Shown: positions 7,972-15,774, counted from the first letter of the stretch. The stretch is DNA of 16,163 nt from JANQLU01 sp964434955 (GCA_964434955.1 CAYSXI010000123.1:1-16163), one strand, 5' to 3'. Made by a program: numbers and translations. Notes: a model not told the origin generated them from the letters alone.

Positions 7972-8568
7972 TCAGATTTTTCTGACAACGCCAACGACGA
8001 CGCCTTTGATTTTGATGTCGCGACAAAGAATGGGCTTCATGTCTGAGTTGGCCGGTTGGAGCCGGATTCGATTTTTTTCAGGGAAGTAATACTTGACGGT
8101 CGCTTCGCCTTCCTCGGTTTGCGCGACAACAATATCACCGCGATTCGCTTTCCTGCGTGGCTCGACAATGACATAGTCTCCATCGGCGATACTGGCCTCA
8201 ATCATGGAATCGCCAGAGACCTCAAGGACATAGGTGCCGCGGCGGCCAAACATCTCTGCGAAATCGATTCGCTCATTCTGCTGCACCGCCTCGGTCATCA
8301 AACCTGCCGCAACTCGCCCTGCAACGGGCAGTCCGACTTTTTGAGAAGCGTACTCTTCCGCCAGTTCAATGGCCCGCATCTTGTTGGAAGGCTTGACAAT
8401 AAATCCCTTGGTTTCCAACGCTCGCACGTGACCGACCGCGCCGTTGACGGAGCTGAATCCAAAATGGTCGGCAATTTCCCGCAACGATGGACCGTATGCA
8501 TGGTCTTCAATAAAAGACTCAATGAAGTCGAGGATTTCCTGTTGTCGCTGCGTCAAAGTCTCATGCAT
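7972..8568 (-). CDS. lexA: LexA repressor, SOS regulator
   Basis: LexA represses DNA-damage genes and cleaves itself when stimulated by RecA filaments. The start chosen is the ATG at 8568 (MHETLTQRQQEIL, 198 aa), because GGAAGG lies 7 nt upstream. The longer TTG frame from 8607 would begin inside the palindromic operator. Winged-helix DNA-binding domain at about 1-70, with GPSLREIADHFGFSSVNGAVGHVRALETKG spanning the HTH (cited here as positions 26-55). Cleavage site A88-G89 (GRVAAGLM). Catalytic S121 (SGDSM) and K159 (ATVKYYF). The fold is complete and all catalytic residues are present. The recognition-helix region (VNGAVGHVRALE) differs from both the E. coli and B. subtilis types, in line with the unusual operator upstream. 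Stop is 4 bp from the convergent fdhA stop. Confidence 0.97.
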   Translation of the reverse strand: MHETLTQRQQEILDFIESFIEDHAYGPSLREIADHFGFSSVNGAVGHVRALETKGFIVKPSNKMRAIELAEEYASQKVGLPVAGRVAAGLMTEAVQQNERIDFAEMFGRRGTYVLEVSGDSMIEASIADGDYVIVEPRRKANRGDIVVAQTEEGEATVKYYFPEKNRIRLQPANSDMKPILCRDIKIKGVVVGVVRKI

Positions 8569-8575
8569 CGTCGAA

Positions 8576-8581
8576 CCTTCC
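8576..8581 (-). promoter_or_regulatory. lexA ribosome binding site
   Basis: GGAAGG on the - strand, 7 nt before the ATG at 8568. It is the clearest Shine-Dalgarno site in a window where most genes have a weak one. It decides the lexA start in favour of the second possible initiation codon. Confidence 0.75.
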
Positions 8582-8596
8582 GTGAACAAAGATACA

Positions 8597-8618
8597 TTAG
8601 TATACAATTGAATACTAA
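8597..8618. promoter_or_regulatory. Probable LexA operator (22-bp near-perfect palindrome)
   Basis: The arms TTAGTAT (8597-8603) and ATACTAA (8612-8618) are perfect complements. The 8-bp centre itself contains the palindrome CAATTG on the same axis, so 10 of 11 base pairs are symmetric; only 8604/8611 (A/A) break it. It sits 29-50 bp upstream of the lexA ATG and covers the predicted -10 and most of the spacer, the usual place for an autoregulatory SOS box. It does not match the E. coli CTGT-N8-ACAG or the Bacillus GAAC-N4-GTTC type. That LexA binds it is an inference from position and symmetry. Confidence 0.7.
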
Positions 8619-8626
8619 ATAAGCAA
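8599..8626 (-). promoter_or_regulatory. Predicted sigma-70-type promoter of lexA
   Basis: On the - strand, -35 TTGCTT (8626-8621) and -10 TATACT (8604-8599, 5/6 to consensus) are separated by 16 bp. The start point would fall near 8592, giving a leader of about 24 nt that includes the GGAAGG site. The palindrome at 8597-8618 overlaps the -10 and spacer, so a bound repressor would occlude polymerase. Confidence 0.55.
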
Positions 8627-8740
8627 TCGAAACTTGGGTTCGAAATCCTGAATGATTTCTTTCGATCCGCTGGATTTTGATTCGCAGACGTTTCCGAGTT
8701 TGGCGGGCATTCTCAAACCGGGCGTCCGATTTGTCGCGAC

Positions 8741-9130
8741 CTAGATTGCGGAGATTACGTATCCCTGCGCCTTCAGGTTTTCGATTGCGGCACGGGCATC
8801 CTTCGATTTGACGAAAATGTAGTCGGTGTCAAAGGTCGATTGAGCCATCAGGCTAATTTCGGCCGCGGCGAGGATGCCAGAAATTTTGGCGATCACGCCC
8901 ACCATCGAAAATTCCAATTGGCCTTCGAAATACCATCCAACCCAATCACCTTCGACGGCTGCAACTTCGCCGAAAATCGTTTCGTCGAATGAATCATCGA
9001 TCGTCAGTGAGAGTTCGCTGTCCGAGTGGGCCAGGAAATAAGGGCGCGGCCAATCGGCGAGATCAGCAATCTTGCTCTGCGCAGGCAGTTTGATCACTTT
9101 GAATTTTTGTGAAAGCGGAAGAAGTTTCAT
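8741..9130 (-). CDS. Small ACT-domain protein (CASTOR/ACT_7-like, COG3603 type)
   Basis: A 129-aa cytosolic protein with no signal or membrane segment. It resembles the bacterial family of about 130 aa made of two ACT-like halves: an N-terminal half (about 1-60, MKLLPLSQKFKVIKLP then LTIDDS) and a C-terminal ACT_7 half (about 68-129) with the family-typical FSMVGVIAKISGILAAAEIS and STFDTDYIFV strings. ACT domains bind small ligands, usually amino acids; family members are mostly uncharacterised, and the name CASTOR comes from related eukaryotic arginine sensors. Start ATG 9130 with GAGG about 9 nt upstream. It begins 11 bp after the stop of the membrane-fusion gene, so it is probably the last gene of the exporter operon. 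Ligand and role are unknown. Family assignment is from remembered sequence pattern, not a search. Confidence 0.8.
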   Translation of the reverse strand: MKLLPLSQKFKVIKLPAQSKIADLADWPRPYFLAHSDSELSLTIDDSFDETIFGEVAAVEGDWVGWYFEGQLEFSMVGVIAKISGILAAAEISLMAQSTFDTDYIFVKSKDARAAIENLKAQGYVISAI

Positions 9131-9141
9131 CGATCATTGCC

Positions 9142-10374
9142 TCATTCTTCAACTTTGTTTTCATCGTCGCTTTCACGAGCCTGAACCATACTTCCATCGG
9201 TAATCGAGTCGCCGGGATGCATGATCACCGTTTGGCCGGCCTTCAAACCGCCCATGATTTCTGCTTCCTGGTCGTTGCGATGTCCAATCTCCACGTAGGT
9301 GAGTTTTGCCACGCCTTCGGAAACAACAAACACGGCCCAGCGATTGTTTTCGCGGAAAAGCGCGCTGGTGGAAACTTTGACAATCGAGTCGTTTTGCCAG
9401 GTCACCAAACGAGCTTCGATGCGATAGCCGTCACCAATGCGACCCATCTGCGATTCAGGGATTTCAAAGTCGATGATCACGTTGACTCGCTGTTCTTCGA
9501 CCCCAAGTGCCGAGATCTTTTCGAAGGCGGAAGGTTCAATTAAACGGACGACCCCCGTAAGTGGTTTGTCGCCCCCCCATTGCTCGATGTGAACCTTGGT
9601 TCCCGGGCCAACTTTGACGGCATCGGAAGAAAGCAAGTCGACAACGATTTCCAAATCGGTGGCGTCGCCGAGTTCCATGATCGGAGTACCGGCGGAAACG
9701 ATGGTTGAACTTTCCTGTAAAACTCGGAGTACCACACCCTGGATCGGTGAGCGAATCGCGAAGAAGCCTGAATCGCGCTGCTCGGAATTGTCGGGCTGAA
9801 CGTGGATCATTGCCGCTTCGGCCAACTCCAATTCGTAGCTGGCGATATCGCGATCGAAGTTGGCCGATCGCAATAGCTCGGTGCAACTTCGGAATTTGGA
9901 GTTCTTCAAGTCGAATTCCTGTTGCGAGATCGCCTGGGTTTGAATCAATTCCCGCGCTTGCTCGTATTCCTTTTCTGCCTGGTCTTTATCAATCTGCGTC
10001 TGTGCGACTTTGGACTTTGCACGATCCAAAGCCGATTTGGCAGCGGAGACACGGGCCTTGGCCTGGGCCAAAGTTCGCGCATCAAGCAGATTGGGGTTGC
10101 TTGGCTGAATGGATGCAATCACGGTCGAGGTCGCCAATACCGAATCGCCTTCGCGAAAAGTGATTCGTTGCAGTCGGCCGCCCACCGGTGTCGAGACGAT
10201 ATATTTTTCCTTGATTCGGGTTTTGCCGTCTTCATTGATGGTGACTTCCAACGCTCCCTGTAAAACGGACGTCGTGTCCACGACGATCGGTTGGGGCCGA
10301 AAACTCCATGCAATCCCGCCGATGATCGCCACCAAAACAAGAACCCAGAAGATTCGCTTGAGCCATTTGACCAA
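9142..10374 (-). CDS. HlyD/RND-type membrane-fusion (periplasmic adaptor) protein
   Basis: This adaptor links an inner-membrane ABC permease to the outer envelope. A single N-terminal membrane anchor (residues 7-24, after basic VKWLKR) has no lipobox. A first lipoyl half-motif follows (about 56-90, VGGRLQRITFREGDSV). A long alpha-helical hairpin (about 97-190, rich in A/E/K/R/Q) comes next, then the second lipoyl half (204-237, IRSPIQGVVLRVLQES), a beta-barrel (about 240-320) and a membrane-proximal domain. The 410 aa are normal for the family. The start is a TTG at 10374, 4 bp after the permease stop; no in-frame ATG precedes the membrane anchor, so TTG is the best choice although its SD is weak. 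Gene order ATPase-permease-adaptor indicates a tripartite efflux or export pump. No TolC-like partner is in the window. Confidence 0.92.
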   Translation of the reverse strand: MVKWLKRIFWVLVLVAIIGGIAWSFRPQPIVVDTTSVLQGALEVTINEDGKTRIKEKYIVSTPVGGRLQRITFREGDSVLATSTVIASIQPSNPNLLDARTLAQAKARVSAAKSALDRAKSKVAQTQIDKDQAEKEYEQARELIQTQAISQQEFDLKNSKFRSCTELLRSANFDRDIASYELELAEAAMIHVQPDNSEQRDSGFFAIRSPIQGVVLRVLQESSTIVSAGTPIMELGDATDLEIVVDLLSSDAVKVGPGTKVHIEQWGGDKPLTGVVRLIEPSAFEKISALGVEEQRVNVIIDFEIPESQMGRIGDGYRIEARLVTWQNDSIVKVSTSALFRENNRWAVFVVSEGVAKLTYVEIGHRNDQEAEIMGGLKAGQTVIMHPGDSITDGSMVQARESDDENKVEE

Positions 10375-10378
10375 AGTT

Positions 10379-12742
10379 CTATTCTTTCGTTTTCAAGACA
10401 GAAACGAGGTCCAGTCGATCTATTTTACGCCGAACAATCAAACCGGACAAAAAAGTTGCGACCACGACCGTCGTGATAGCGAAGGCAAACGTTGACAAGT
10501 TGACGACCAGCGGAATTCGATACACTTCGGTATCCATTCCGAGCGTCGCTAGGTAGGCGAAGCCGTATCCGATGCTACATCCAATGGGAATCGCGAGAAG
10601 CGTTAGCACGCCCAATTCCCCCAGGAGAATGCTGGAAACTTCGAATCGTGAAAACCCGATGACTCGCAGGGTCGCAAGTTCACGGCTTTGTTCTGATAAC
10701 GAAATTCGGGCGCTGTTGTAAACGACGCCGAAAGCAATGATGGAGGCGAATGCGATATTGAATACTCGCATCACCAAAAGATTCTCGGCGATTGTTTCCT
10801 GGAAACTCTGTAGCATCGAGGCTTTGATATTCACGCCAGCGACTTTGGGCGTTTCCTTGAGCTGTTGATAAATCGCGTCTTCCTGCGACTGGTCGACTTT
10901 GACAAAAGCTCCTGAAACAACGTGACCTTCCTGGAGCATTCGATTGAGGGCTCGCAAGTTCATGTAGGCATTGATGCCACTAAATTCCTTGATGACCGCC
11001 GCCACGGGGACTTCGTAGACGCCCCGTTTTCCTTCAAGGACTTCGACTTTGACCGTGTCGCCTCGTTGAACTTGAAGAAGGTCCGCCAGTTTGTCCGAAA
11101 TCATTAATCCTTCTGAAGGGATTTCGACGACCTTCCGGTCGGTATCAAAAATTCGAAAAAGCTGGTTGCCCGTTTCGAGGCCGGTAATTCCGACGCGACG
11201 CGATCGATGTCCATTACGGAATCGCGTCGACACCGCGCGAAAAGACTCGCTTTGAACCACGCCGGGCAATCGATCCACATCATGCAGAGTCGCGTTGTTT
11301 GTCGGTTCGAAAAAAGTAACGGTCATGTCCTGCCGCTGGGCGACTCGAAACTGAAAATCCATGATGAACGTGACAGCGTCCAAGGTGAAGCTTCCCAAAA
11401 TCAAAACGGATACAGCCATTGAAATTCCGAAAGCGCTCAACAAGGATTTGATCGGTTTGCGTTCGAGCTTGCGCAAAATCATTCGAACGACTTGGGGAAA
11501 CAAGAATCCCAGGCCAAATCTTTCCACCAAGGTTGGGCGGTAGTTTGCCGGTGGCTCCGGTCGCATTGCTTGAGCCGGCGGGAGCTTGGCCGCTCGTCGA
11601 AGTGCCGCCACTGTTCCAACCAGCGCGACGCCATAACTGATCAGGACCGCCAGAACAATGATGGACGGTTTCACTTCGAAATAGAAAATTGGAAACTTGT
11701 AGAATCGGGTATACATCTGTGTTAACAGTTGCCCCAGGTACACGCCCGCGACCGTTCCCATCGCGGTTCCAACCAACGTGATCGCAAACACAAGCTTTAA
11801 ATAGTGGATGCCGACTTGGTATTTCGTGTATCCAAAGGCCGTTAGCGCGGCGATCTGCTCCCTTTGCAAGCCTATGATCCGTGAAACGACCATGTTCAAC
11901 AGAAAAGCAGAAACGCTCAAGAATAAGGCCGGTGCGATGATTGCCGTCGAACGAAGCTGACGGATTTCATCCGAAATGAACTGATGCGAAACGTGACTTT
12001 CGCGACCGTAGGCGCCTTGCGATCCGTAAGGCTCGAGAATCAGGTCCATCTGTTTGATGACTTCTTCTTCACTTGCGTTTCGCAAAAGCTTGGCAGTCAC
12101 ATTGTTGAACGCGCCCTTCATGTCATAGGCGGCCTCCAGCTGTTGTTGGCTCATCCACATGACACCGAACTGTTTGTCATCCGGTAGTAGGGCCCCCGGC
12201 GGGATCTGAATGATGTATTCCGGCGAGAGCACGATTCCAACGATTCGCAGCTTCTGAAATCGACCATTGATCACGGCCGTCAACTCATCGCCCGGATTGA
12301 GTTGATGGGCAATTGCGAAGGACTCGGCCAAAAGGACTTCGTCGGCCGCATAAGCTTCGATCCAACGCCCGCGGCGCAAGTGCAGGGTGTTGTACTTCGG
12401 TTCGTGATGATCCGGGATGCTAATCAATCGCCCTTTTGCGGGCTCCGACATGTCAGGGATATTCAGTGTGACATCCAAGACAATTCGCGTTTGAATTCCG
12501 GCGACTCCCGGGATGGACTCCAATCGATGTTTAACCGAATTGGGCGCTCTCTTTGCGTAAGCGAATAGTTCCGCAAACCGATATTTTTCGTAGTAGGCGT
12601 CTTTGGAATAAGTCAGCGAAGCCAGCGCGCAAAGCGCCATGACGAACATCGCGACGCCAGATGCAATCACGCAGCAAATCGCAAGTGCCTGCCCGCGAAT
12701 TCCCCAGAGATCCCGAAATAGTTTTCGATCGAGAGCGTTCAT
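10379..12742 (-). CDS. FtsX-type ABC transporter permease with two FtsX domains
   Basis: The membrane component of a MacB/LolC-superfamily transporter (COG0577). The start taken is the ATG at 12742 (MNALDRKLFRDLWGIRGQ, 787 aa). The open frame extends 28 codons further to 12826, but that part overlaps the ATPase gene, and GAGG overlaps the ATPase stop just upstream of 12742. Eight membrane segments are visible: about 18-42; 266-290, 316-340 and 360-382 (first FtsX domain); 433-458; then about 660-682, 703-733 and 748-768 (second FtsX domain). Two large extracytoplasmic domains lie at about 45-260 and 460-655, with the former MacB-PCD-like. This is the duplicated architecture, about twice a DevC or MacB permease core, so one chain may act as both halves. 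Start is 13 bp after the ATPase stop. Substrate unknown. Confidence 0.93.
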   Translation of the reverse strand: MNALDRKLFRDLWGIRGQALAICCVIASGVAMFVMALCALASLTYSKDAYYEKYRFAELFAYAKRAPNSVKHRLESIPGVAGIQTRIVLDVTLNIPDMSEPAKGRLISIPDHHEPKYNTLHLRRGRWIEAYAADEVLLAESFAIAHQLNPGDELTAVINGRFQKLRIVGIVLSPEYIIQIPPGALLPDDKQFGVMWMSQQQLEAAYDMKGAFNNVTAKLLRNASEEEVIKQMDLILEPYGSQGAYGRESHVSHQFISDEIRQLRSTAIIAPALFLSVSAFLLNMVVSRIIGLQREQIAALTAFGYTKYQVGIHYLKLVFAITLVGTAMGTVAGVYLGQLLTQMYTRFYKFPIFYFEVKPSIIVLAVLISYGVALVGTVAALRRAAKLPPAQAMRPEPPANYRPTLVERFGLGFLFPQVVRMILRKLERKPIKSLLSAFGISMAVSVLILGSFTLDAVTFIMDFQFRVAQRQDMTVTFFEPTNNATLHDVDRLPGVVQSESFRAVSTRFRNGHRSRRVGITGLETGNQLFRIFDTDRKVVEIPSEGLMISDKLADLLQVQRGDTVKVEVLEGKRGVYEVPVAAVIKEFSGINAYMNLRALNRMLQEGHVVSGAFVKVDQSQEDAIYQQLKETPKVAGVNIKASMLQSFQETIAENLLVMRVFNIAFASIIAFGVVYNSARISLSEQSRELATLRVIGFSRFEVSSILLGELGVLTLLAIPIGCSIGYGFAYLATLGMDTEVYRIPLVVNLSTFAFAITTVVVATFLSGLIVRRKIDRLDLVSVLKTKE

Positions 12743-12755
12743 GACCGACCCAGCC

Positions 12756-13478
12756 TCACCATTCCAAGTCCGAAGCCCGACGTTGCGATTCATTTTCGCG
12801 AACCGAAACAATCTGGCCGTCCGCAAGCGAAATAACGCGCTCGGCCATTTCTGCGATCACGGCGTTGTGAGTAATCACGATCGTACTGGTACCAAGTTCG
12901 GCATTGATTCGCTCAATTGCCTCAAGCACAAGGATTCCCGTTTTGATATCCAGTGCGCCTGTTGGCTCATCGCAAAGCAATATCTGCGGGCGCTTGGCGA
13001 TGGCTCTTGCGATGGCAACACGTTGCTGCTCACCCCCCGAGAGTTGCGCTGGAAAATGGTTCCGGCGATCGTATAGCCCGACCAGCCGAAGCGCCTCGTC
13101 CGGAGACATCGGGTCGGGGACGATTTCGGTTATCAAACTGATGTTTTCCCTCGCGGTCAGGCTGGGGATCAGGTTGTAAAACTGAAAAACGAAGCCAACG
13201 TGATTTCGACGATAGCGTGTCAAAGCCGATTCGCTGATTCGCGATAGCTCCTGCGTTCCATATTGGACTTTGCCACTGGTCGGCAGGTCCAATCCGCCCA
13301 GAATATTCAGCAGAGTGGATTTGCCGCTTCCCGAAGGACCAAGGAGCACAACAAATTCAGATTCGTATATTTCAAGATCGACGCCACGGAGCGCCTGCAC
13401 GGTTACCTCGCCCATGTCGTAGGTCTTCACCAATTTTTCAATTTGAAAAACGGTGGTTCTGTCGCTGATGATGGCCAT
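12756..13478 (-). CDS. ABC transporter ATP-binding protein, LolD/MacB type
   Basis: The ATPase of the exporter encoded just downstream. 240 aa, single nucleotide-binding domain. Walker A GPSGSGKST (47-55), Q-loop Q99 (GFVFQFYNLIPSLTARENI), signature LSGGEQQRVAIARA (146-159), Walker B plus D-loop ILLCDEPTGALD (166-177) and H-loop H204 (VITHN). The LIPSLTARENI and EPTGALD wording is characteristic of the LolD/MacB/FtsE-like (MacB superfamily) group, which works with FtsX-type permeases by mechanotransmission rather than as a conventional importer. ATG at 13478 without a recognisable SD. First gene of the four-gene - strand run; its promoter should lie in 13479-13679. Complete and unremarkable. 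Confidence 0.96.
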   Translation of the reverse strand: MAIISDRTTVFQIEKLVKTYDMGEVTVQALRGVDLEIYESEFVVLLGPSGSGKSTLLNILGGLDLPTSGKVQYGTQELSRISESALTRYRRNHVGFVFQFYNLIPSLTARENISLITEIVPDPMSPDEALRLVGLYDRRNHFPAQLSGGEQQRVAIARAIAKRPQILLCDEPTGALDIKTGILVLEAIERINAELGTSTIVITHNAVIAEMAERVISLADGQIVSVRENESQRRASDLEW

Positions 13479-13556
13479 ACGAGTTCATTCTAAAGAAATT
13501 GCCAAGCAGGTGCGCTCGCAACGCTTCGTCAATACTTGGAGACGTGCGCGTCGTAT

Positions 13557-13579
13557 GCGTGCAATCCATCAATGCACGC
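13557..13579. promoter_or_regulatory. Inverted repeat upstream of the ABC exporter genes
   Basis: GCGTGCA (13557-13563) and TGCACGC (13573-13579) are perfect 7-bp complements around a 9-bp centre. On the + strand, pairing extends outward to 13552/13584 with two G-T wobbles. It sits 79 bp upstream of the ATPase ATG and 101 bp past the acyl-CoA synthetase stop. There is no T-run on the - strand, so a classical terminator is unlikely; an operator for the exporter operon is possible. The rest of 13479-13679 shows no coding sequence. Confidence 0.35.
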
Positions 13580-13679
13580 GTGCGGAAACGCAGCGCTTCT
13601 TGTAAAAATGACCGGCTAATAGTAAGTCGCAATGCAGGGAAGGAAGTTGCAGAAATTCCGTTTTGAATCCGGCAATTCT

Positions 13680-15698
13680 TCAATTTGAAGCCAGTTGATC
13701 CCGCAGTTTACGTCTCATGACCTTGTTGCTGGCAGTTCGAGGCATCGAGTCAATCAAGCGAACTCGTGAAACCTTGAAAAGTGGGTTCAGCTCGGACTTG
13801 AGTTTCTGATTCATCTCCTTTTGCAGGGATGATTGAGTCGGAAGCGTGTCTTCATCGCTTTCAAGAACGACAAACATCACCAATTCGTCCGGCCCACCAT
13901 CCGAGTACGCGACGGCCGCCGTTTCCCGAATCGTTTCGATCCGATTAAGCACCCTTTCGATTTCCGCGCTACTGACTTTGATGCCGCCCAGATTCATGGT
14001 GTCATCTGCGCGGCCACCCGCCACGATATAACCTCCCGGCAGCTTCCGCATGAAGTCACCATGTTTGCGGAGGCTGGTACCGGCTGCTGTTTTGGGCGCG
14101 CCTTCATAGTAGGTCGCGTGGTGATCGCGATTTAAAAGTCTTTCCGACAAGCCGACGCAAGGTCCTTGCAGGAATACCTCGCCTTCATCGGCCGGTTGCC
14201 TCTCGCCATCGAGAATCAGAACACCCAGCCCGATTGCCGCCGTCGAAAAGCTGGACGCGACGTTCGGTTGAACCATCGTCGACGTGATATAGCCGCCGCC
14301 AATTTCCGTTCCGCCACAGTACTCGATGACGGGTCGCATGTTTGCCAGTGCCGCAAGATAAAACATGTCGTCCGCTTGCGAAGCCTCGCCGGTCGAACTG
14401 AAACACTTGATCGCCGACCAGTCGTATGGTTCCATGCAACGGGAAGCTTTCCAAGCCTTCACGATTGTCGGGACGACGCCCAGCATCGTGACTTTGGCGT
14501 CTTCAATGAATTTTCCAAACCCATCGCCCATCGGCACGTCTTCGTACAACGCGATCGTTGCTCGATTGACCAGCGCGGCATAAATGAGCCAGGGGCCCAT
14601 CATCCATCCAAGATTGGTGGGCCATGCCGCGACGTCACCGGGCTTGATATCCTGGTGAACGAATCCGTCGACCGCACATTTGATTGGCGTTATGTGGGTC
14701 CAGGGGATCGCTTTGGGATCACCGGTCGTTCCCGACGAAAACAGGATGTTGGTTGCGTCCCGCGCGTTACATATCACGGTTTCAAAATCCTTGGATAGCG
14801 TATTCCATGATTGGAAGTCGATATCCTGGCTGCGCAAACTGCCACGAGTTGCATTGTCCAAGGGAACAACGATCGCGCAAAGATCGGTTGCTTCCTGAAC
14901 CCGAGAGAGCAGCTCAATGGGTTTTCCAGCGCGAAGCATCTGGTCGTAGGTGAAGACGGCTTTGGCTTCCGCAATTCTCAATCGATTCGCGATCTCATTG
15001 GCTGCAAAACTGTCGGCAATCGAAACCACCGCCATGCCGGCTTGGACAATTCCCAGATAGATCGCGACCGATTCGGCGGTCATCGGAAGCACCACCGCGA
15101 TTGCGTCACCAGCCTGGAAACCGGCCTCTACCAAGCCATTGGATACTTGGTTGGCTTTTGCTTGCAGTTGGGCAACGCTAAGTGTCTCGAGCGCTTGACC
15201 GGGACGTTGGTAGACGATGGCCGGAGATTCAGGGTCGGCTTGAAAGCAACTTTTGGCGATATTCAGTGAGGCATTGGGAAACCACTGCGCCTTGGCCGCA
15301 TCACGATCGGACAAAACGGGTTCGCCGGTCTCTTCAAGCTCGACGCCCAGTCGTTCGATTGCCGATTGCCAGAACGCTTCGGGGGCTTCAACCGAATTGC
15401 GATGAAAATCTTCGAAAGAAGTAATCCCGAGATCGGCCGACCAGGATGAAAGGTTTGCCCCGTGAATCTGTTGCAAGGTTGGACTCCAAAGCGGCCTCGG
15501 TCGTTCCGCCTCCTTCCAATCATGGAAAACCAAGTCCCAGAGCTCTCGGGCAACTGAAGGATCCGGAAAGTCGTCTGCGAGAAGTTGGCAAACGTTCCGC
15601 CAGTTGGCTTCAGCGTCGCTCGATTCCCAGTTCGCGGAAATGAGCTTTTCGATTTGGTCTTCGCCAAGACCCAGGTCGCGTAGTTTTGCTTCGTTCAT
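13680..15698 (-). CDS. AMP-forming acyl-CoA synthetase, resembling plant acyl-activating enzymes AAE17/AAE18
   Basis: An ANL-superfamily ligase that adenylates a carboxylic acid and transfers it to CoA. Residues count from the TTG at 15701; the ATG at 15698 is the second codon and the preferred start, giving 672 aa. An unusual N-terminal extension (about 1-90) precedes an acetyl-CoA-synthetase N domain (about 96-150, FHRNSVEAPEAFWQ, WFPNASLNIAKSCF). Core motifs: A3 FSSGTTGDPKAIPWTH (321-336), A5 YCGGTEIGGGYITS (461-474), A7 HGD (547-549), A8 GRADDTMNLGGIKVSSAEIE (563-582) and catalytic lysine K660 in PRTASNK. All catalytic elements are present. Length and the N-terminal extension recall peroxisomal AAE17/18 rather than Acs or acetoacetyl-CoA synthetase. 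The acid substrate cannot be read from sequence. Monocistronic by spacing; divergent from the secreted-protein gene. Confidence 0.9.
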   Translation of the reverse strand: MNEAKLRDLGLGEDQIEKLISANWESSDAEANWRNVCQLLADDFPDPSVARELWDLVFHDWKEAERPRPLWSPTLQQIHGANLSSWSADLGITSFEDFHRNSVEAPEAFWQSAIERLGVELEETGEPVLSDRDAAKAQWFPNASLNIAKSCFQADPESPAIVYQRPGQALETLSVAQLQAKANQVSNGLVEAGFQAGDAIAVVLPMTAESVAIYLGIVQAGMAVVSIADSFAANEIANRLRIAEAKAVFTYDQMLRAGKPIELLSRVQEATDLCAIVVPLDNATRGSLRSQDIDFQSWNTLSKDFETVICNARDATNILFSSGTTGDPKAIPWTHITPIKCAVDGFVHQDIKPGDVAAWPTNLGWMMGPWLIYAALVNRATIALYEDVPMGDGFGKFIEDAKVTMLGVVPTIVKAWKASRCMEPYDWSAIKCFSSTGEASQADDMFYLAALANMRPVIEYCGGTEIGGGYITSTMVQPNVASSFSTAAIGLGVLILDGERQPADEGEVFLQGPCVGLSERLLNRDHHATYYEGAPKTAAGTSLRKHGDFMRKLPGGYIVAGGRADDTMNLGGIKVSSAEIERVLNRIETIRETAAVAYSDGGPDELVMFVVLESDEDTLPTQSSLQKEMNQKLKSELNPLFKVSRVRLIDSMPRTASNKVMRRKLRDQLASN

Positions 15699-15758
15699 CA
15701 ATCAGGTTCCAGTTCAATTTCACCATTATTCTGTCCCTGATTTGAAGAAGCGCACAGG

Positions 15759-15774
15759 CGGCAGCAGCCTTGCG
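15759..15774 (+). promoter_or_regulatory. Possible sigma-54 promoter element
   Basis: Reads CGGCAG-N5-TTGCG, with GG at 15760-15761 and GC at 15772-15773 separated by exactly 10 bp, as in the -24/-12 consensus TGGCAC-N5-TTGCA. GGCA and TTGC match; the outer bases do not. It would drive the secreted-protein gene with a leader of about 230 nt, which is long. A chance match is quite possible. Confidence 0.25.

Noticed and set aside
8569..8607. Longer lexA reading frame starting at a TTG (8607)
   Set aside because: The TTG lies inside the operator palindrome and downstream-overlapping promoter, while the ATG at 8568 has GGAAGG at ideal spacing and matches the usual LexA N-terminus.
8642..8659. 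GAAATC-N6-GATTTC stem after the ACT gene as a possible terminator of the exporter operon
   Set aside because: Only 6 AT-rich pairs and no following T-run on the - strand.
8652..8744. Small 30-codon + strand frame between lexA and the ACT gene (begins MISFDPLDFD)
   Set aside because: No SD, overlaps the 3' end of the ACT gene convergently, no recognisable motif and no way to judge conservation; probably chance.
12743..12826. 28-codon N-terminal extension of the ABC permease frame
   Set aside because: It lies within the ATPase coding end, has no family similarity, and the ATG at 12742 has a ribosome-site-like GAGG and starts just before the first membrane segment.
13438..13683. 81-codon - strand frame in the spacer before the ABC ATPase
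   Set aside because: Overlaps the ATPase start in another frame, R/S-rich composition, no motif.
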